Origin: Anas platyrhynchos
Lineage: Eukaryota > Chordata > Aves > Anseriformes > Anatidae
NCBI RefSeq assembly: GCF_047663525.1
Contig: NC_092602.1
Coordinates: 1,309,501 to 1,373,500 of the forward strand
Direction: 5' to 3'
DNA: 64,000 nt
This document shows positions 59,551 to 64,000 of this stretch, piece by piece. Numbering within the stretch: position 1 is the first letter of the stretch; every line of letters starts with the position of its first letter. Both the position numbers and the translations under genes were made by a program. The notes beneath the pieces were generated by a model that ran no database searches, was not told the DNA's origin, and saw only the letters and a list, made by a program, of their open reading frames with translations.

Positions 59551-62500
59551 GTAAGGATGCTGCTAGGGCTGCTTACATATGGTTTTGGGGGAAAAGAAAC
59601 CTGTCTGTCCTCTGTCGGATGCTGAAAACTCGCTGTTTCTTTGCTTTGTTGGGCTCGAGCTGCTCCTCTTCGGGGAGGGCAGCTCAGGGACCGACCCAAC
59701 TTCTCCTCGCATCTCTCTCCTTCCTGCTCTGTGTTTTTCTCCCTGCAAATCCCTCTTCCATTCACCCCTTTCCCGATGTCACTCACACCCTTCCCATTGG
59801 GATCAGCGGTGTCAGCTCCCTGCTGCGGGACGGCCGCAGGCACCGGGCACTTCGCAGCACCAGGGTCAGCGAGAGAAAAGTGCCCCTGTCCAACCTAATG
59901 AAGCTGTAAATTTGGGGTGGGAGGTTCATGCACTTGCTGATCCGATCGTGTGACCTGGTGCAAGCAGCCCTTCTGCTGGCTGGTGTTTTACAATAACCCT
60001 GCTGCCATCCCTGCCCGAGCCGTGCTGGACCCTGGGGTGAGCCCTGGTTTTGCAAGCACACAGCCCGGGAAGTTTAGGTACAAAAGTTCCATGCAGGAAC
60101 AACATTGAGTAAGTGACAACTAAATAAATTGGTCTAAACAGCCTGGAAATACGCTAAGTCTGCTTTAAACAGCCTGGAATGACAATAATTTCCCCTTGCA
60201 TAGAAATTATAAACGAGGAGTGAAAATTTTGTGCTATTTGCCAAAGCACAGTGGATTTCGTTGCCAAAGTCGGCACTCGGGTAGCATCCTCTGGCGCCTG
60301 GGAAAACGAGAAGGAGATAATTAGCACCACACTCAAGGCTACAGCGTGGATGGCAGGCGCCCCCCTGGAAGCACAGCTAGTTGGGATTTGCTCCTCTGGG
60401 GCTGGGGGCAAACTTCAGCCACTCGTCGGTGATGTGGCTGGCGAGATGCCGTCCCTGGGCATGCAGGAAGGTGAGGAGCAGGCAGCAGAGCAGTGCTCAC
60501 CACCAGGTCCGGGCTCCGGTGCCCACTGGGGGAGCTCCCAGAGCCCCTGGCAGTGCCCTGCTGGAACAGGGGGCCTGCAGAGAGAGCAGCCGTGGGGGCT
60601 CAATTAACTAATCCCAGCTGGACTCTCCTGATGAGCGCAGCTCCAGCTCCTAAAAGTCCACCGGGTGCACGCACAGCCCTGGTATGGACGGCGTTGGTAT
60701 GAATAATGCAGATGACAGCATTAATTACTTGTATCTGGGGGTAACAATGCATATTCAGCAGGATTTCTCCCAAACTCTTTGAGACCTGAGAGGTTCGGGG
60801 TGCCCCATCCCCTTGCACCCTGCTGGCTCGTGCTGCTCACAGCACCATGGGGTGACCTGTGCGTCCCCGCTCCCATCCAGGAGCTGCTCTTTGTGGGGTG
60901 CCCCGGGGGGGTTGCAGAGCCCCCGAGAGGCGTGTGCCCAAACCACACATCCAGGATCCCCCATACACATCCCCACACACATTCTCCAGCTGGCACGGGG
61001 CTGTGGTGTTCACCCCGCTCCCCTCCTCGCCCCGCAGGCGCCTTCCTCATCCCCTACACGCTGATGGCTGTTTTCGGAGGGGTGCCCCTCTTCTACATGG
61101 AGCTGGCCCTGGGGCAGTTCCACCGGACGGGCGCCATCCCCATCTGGAGGCGCATCTGCCCCATCTTCAAAGGTGAGAGGTGGTCACGCAGACGGCACGG
61201 GGCCAGCCCGGCTCTGCCTGGGGCACAGGCATCGGGATCCCGTCCCCCTCTCTCCCCAGGCATCGGCTTTGCCATCTGCATCATCGGCCTCTACGTCTCC
61301 TTCTACTACAACACCATCATCGCCTGGGCTCTCTATTACTTCTACTCGTCCTTCTCGGGCACCCTGCCCTGGGCGAGCTGTGACAACCCCTGGAACACCC
61401 CCAACTGCACCAACTACTTCGGGAGGAGCAACGTGACCTGGACCAACTCCTCCAGGTCCCCCGCCGAGGAGTTTTATACGTAAGTGCGGTGCAGGGATGA
61501 TGGGTTTGGGCTGGAGGCACTCGGCTCTGCTGCGTGGGGTCCGGGAGCAGGGTGCCCACCCAGGCCATCGCATGGGGATGCTCTTGGGGTGCTCACAACC
61601 CCTGCTGTGGGGCAGAGGGGGCTGTGGGGCCGCCTGCCCGCTGCCAGCGCGCCCTCGTGCAGGGCCAGCAGCACCTGAGCCCCTGCCCGGCCGCAGGAGG
61701 AAGGTGCTGGAGATCCAGAAGTCCGGCGGTCTGTACGATGTGGGGGGGATCCGCTGGCAGCTGCTCCTCTGCCTCTTCCTCATCTTCACCATCGTCTACT
61801 TCAGCCTGTGGAAAGGGGTGAAAACCTCCGGCAAGGTGAGAGGGCCCCTCAGTGCCAGGGCCACGCGGTGCCCGGTAGCTGCCCGGTGATCCAGCTCACC
61901 TGGCTGCCTAAATTCGGGGCATGGCCTTTTGGGAAGTGCTCAATTCAAGCGGTGTGGGTGCTGGTGTGCTGACGGCCACCTCCGCTGCAGGTGGTGTGGG
62001 TGACGGCCACGCTGCCCTACCTCGTCCTCCTCATCCTGCTGGTCCGCGGGGCCACCCTGCCCGGTGCCTGGCGAGGGGTGCTCTTCTACCTGCGCCCCGA
62101 CTGGGGCAAGCTCCTGAGCACGGCGGTGAGTTCTGGGGGGACACGCCATGAACGCAGCCCCCTTCCTGCGGTGAGGTGCTCTTGGAAATGTAAATCTCTG
62201 ATTGAATCACCCATCTCATTGCCAACGCCGTTTGTTCGTGCTGTGTTCTCGCCCCGGCTCGACAATAGGCTTCCTGTGGGTAATTACCAGGCAGCACTTG
62301 AAAGTCCTCATTAAAGATAATCAGGGCTGTGCTGCCGGCGCTGAAGCTGCCTGGACTGGGCACGGGGGGCTCGGGGGCTCCCCCAGCTTCATCTCCCCTT
62401 GGGATTTAGGGAACCGCCGGTGCCGCTGCCTCATCCTGTGGCTCTGTGGGTCCCAGGGGAAAGCTGCTGCCTCCGACCTGGGCACCCCGAGGGACGGGGC

Positions 62501-64000
62501 AGGGGAAGGAGCCACGGGCACGAGAGAGGCTTGGCAGCATGGTCCCATCCTTGCGCTGTGGGGTGGGTGTAACATGGGGTCGTGGGGCCCCTGCCTGGCC
62601 TCCAGCCCTCGTGTCGTTTCTCCTGCCAGGTCTGGGTGGATGCTGCTGCGCAGATTTTCTTCTCCCTGGGCCCCGGATTCGGCGTCCTTCTGGCTCTGGC
62701 CAGTTACAACCACTTCCACAACAACTGCTACCGGTGAGCACCCGCTGCGGGATGCGGCACGGGCATGGGGCTCGCCAGCCCCCGGCCCTGCCGGAGAATT
62801 TCTGCCCATTTCACCACCAGTTTGGGTGCGGGGCTGAGGACAGGGGCCCGGTGGTGTTGCAGGAGGGTCCTGCTGCGGGATATCTCCCTGCTTTCTGCCT
62901 TCCAGGGACGCGCTCGTCACCAGCGCGGTGAACTGCCTCACCAGCTTCCTCTCGGGCTTCGTCATCTTCACCGTGCTGGGCTACATGGCCGAGATGAGGG
63001 ACGTGGAGGTGGAGGACGTAGCCAGAGACAAAGGTTTGCCTCCTCCAGTGCCAGTGTCCCATCCTACAGGGCTGGGGGTCCCCGAGCACCTGGGTGTGCT
63101 GGGGCTTGGCATGGAGGGCAGCGAGGTGCTTTGGGGCATCCCCCCACATCCATTCCCACCACCACCAGCACCCAGGGCTGTGCCGGAGCAGCTGGGGGAA
63201 CAGCAAAACAAACCCACCTCCCCTCCTAGGTCCCAGCCTGCTTTTCATCACCTACCCCGAAGCCATCGCCAACATGATGGGCTCCACCTTCTTCGCTGTC
63301 ATCTTCTTCCTGATGATGATAACGCTGGGGCTGGACAGCACGGTATGACACACCTCCATGACGCACCAGAGGTGGCAGGGGGAGCAGATTTGCTGTGTCT
63401 CATTCTCCCACCTCACCCCGGTGTTCCCCGGGGCAGTTTGGGGGCCTGGAGGCAGTGATCACGGCCGTGATGGACGAGTACCCCCAGGTCCTGGCCAAGC
63501 GCAGGGAGCTCTTTGTCCTCGGCCTCATCACAGTCTGCTTCCTGGGCTCCCTGAGCACCCTCACCTACGTGAGTATGGCTGGGGGCAGGCTGGGGGCCGT
63601 TTGCTTTTCGCTCAACCAGGTTTGTCCCTGTAACCGAGCTTGGGGACGTGCCCGTTTGGGGCGAGCTGCCACCCCCGGTGTTGCTGCAGGGCGGCGCCTA
63701 CGTGGTGAAGCTGCTGGAGGAGTTCGGCGCGGGCTGCTCGATCCTGGCCGTGGTGCTGCTGGAAACGATAGCCGTGTCCTGGTTTTATGGTGAGAGCCTG
63801 CCTCTGCTGCGAAGCACCTGGAAACCCGCGGGCACCGCATGGGTGCTTGGCCTTACACACCCGAGGGGATGCAGGGGGCTCGGGGGCAGGCGTGCGGCTC
63901 CTGGTGAGGCTGTGATGGGGCTGAGCACCGTGCCAGGGTCTGGGCCCCCTCGCTGCAACCCAGAGATGTCTCCATCCTCCGGCAGGGATCCAGAGGTTCT
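59355..64000 (+). CDS. SERT-like Na+/Cl- monoamine transporter (SLC6 family), 5' part, runs off the window
   Basis: Exons: 59355-59550, 61038-61172, 61260-61479, 61697-61835, 61991-62125, 62630-62733, 62906-63033, 63230-63342, 63437-63568, 63690-63789 and 63986 onward. All junctions are GT-AG and in phase, giving 472 residues so far (SERT is about 630). The product should import a monoamine with Na+ and Cl- across the plasma membrane. SERT features include [14 protein letters not shown] before TM1, [46 protein letters not shown], the EL2 disulfide pair C151/C160 with sequons N159 and N168, [50 protein letters not shown] and MITLGLDST. The amine-binding Asp (D49) and the Na+/pocket residues N52, F286, F292, D388 and S389 are present. 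Numbering is exactly 49 less than human SERT throughout, so TM1-TM8 has no indel. The 35-residue region before TM1 is about 50 residues shorter. It lies head-to-head with SGSM1, so I infer a SERT paralogue rather than SLC6A4 itself. Confidence 0.9.
59551..61037 (+). other. SERT-like intron 1
   Basis: A 1.5 kb intron, phase 1, donor GTAAGG and acceptor CCCCGCAG. No nested feature was recognised. The open frame running from exon 1 into the intron as far as 59909 is intron read-through, not coding. Confidence 0.8.
61038..61479 (+). other. SERT-like exons 2-3: TM2, TM3, EL2
   Basis: Exon 2 (61038-61172) begins [14 protein letters not shown] and ends CPIFK. Exon 3 (61260-61479) encodes [20 protein letters not shown] (TM3), then EL2 with [19 protein letters not shown] and an extra sequon NSS (N173). 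The intervening intron is 87 bp. At pocket positions TM3 has G120, V123, S124 and Y127, corresponding to human A169, I172, A173 and Y176. Confidence 0.9.
61697..63789 (+). other. SERT-like exons 4-10: TM4 to TM8
   Basis: Exons 61697-61835, 61991-62125, 62630-62733, 62906-63033, 63230-63342, 63437-63568 and 63690-63789. They encode TM4 ([20 protein letters not shown]), TM5 ([18 protein letters not shown]), EL3 ([18 protein letters not shown]), TM6 ([20 protein letters not shown]), TM7, EL4 ([20 protein letters not shown]), the TM8 Na+ site (TLGLDST) and on to AVSWFY. The exon 7 donor is AAAG|GTTTGCC, weaker than the rest but required by frame. Introns are 69-504 bp, much shorter than in mammalian SLC6A4. 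Confidence 0.9.

Noticed and set aside
58605..59909. 434-codon plus-strand open frame around the transporter start
   Set aside because: Only 59355-59550 is supported as exon by SERT similarity and splice sites. The rest is upstream sequence and intron 1 read-through.
59355..64000. DAT (SLC6A3) or NET (SLC6A2) identity
   Set aside because: Some pocket residues are DAT/NET-like. However EL2 ([19 protein letters not shown]), [15 protein letters not shown] and the exact residue register follow SERT.

Overview
This is vertebrate nuclear DNA, almost certainly avian. Genes have many short exons and GT-AG introns. The sequence is GC-rich with compact introns and CpG islands, carries GC-rich minisatellites, and shows very few recognisable transposons, as in bird microchromosomes. 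No bacterial, phage, CRISPR or operon structure is present. I recognised no interspersed-repeat family by eye; a repeat search was not possible.

Two protein-coding genes can be read exon by exon. The first is a complete SGSM1 orthologue (RUN-TBC Rab GTPase-activating protein) on the minus strand. Its ATG is at 52833-52831 in a CpG island and its stop codon is at 20996-20994. I could place 25 coding exons that join in frame to 1,092 codons, matching the known length class of SGSM1, with the TBC catalytic Arg and Gln fingers intact. The second is the 5' part of a monoamine (SLC6) transporter on the plus strand, from ATG 59355 to the right edge. Eleven exons (the last one partial) give 472 residues that align to the serotonin transporter without any indel from TM1 to TM8.

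Layout. 1-7.9 kb: no coding exon found, probably intron or flank of a leftward gene. 7.88-8.76 kb: a strong CpG island with a consensus splice donor on the minus strand, so a likely leftward promoter (KIAA1671 is the candidate from human gene order). 8.86-9.04 kb: a 20-21 bp minisatellite. 9.04-19.6 kb: no gene identified, with an AT-rich homeodomain-site cluster near 14 kb. 19.6-21.0 kb: candidate SGSM1 3' UTR. 21.0-52.8 kb: SGSM1. 52.54-53.1 kb: SGSM1 promoter island, followed by a minisatellite of about 31 bp units at 53.04-53.62 kb. 53.6-59.35 kb: gene-free spacer with AT-rich candidate enhancers. 59.35-64 kb: the SERT-like gene, head-to-head with SGSM1.

The most interesting point is the neighbourhood. 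Human SLC6A4 lies on 17q11.2 with CRYBA1, MYO18A and SEZ6. Human SGSM1 lies on 22q11.23, near CRYBB2/B3, MYO18B and SEZ6L, with no transporter beside it. A SERT-like gene beside SGSM1 is therefore best explained as a second, whole-genome-duplication copy of SERT, retained here and absent from human. Its substrate pocket mixes SERT residues with residues typical of dopamine and noradrenaline transporters.
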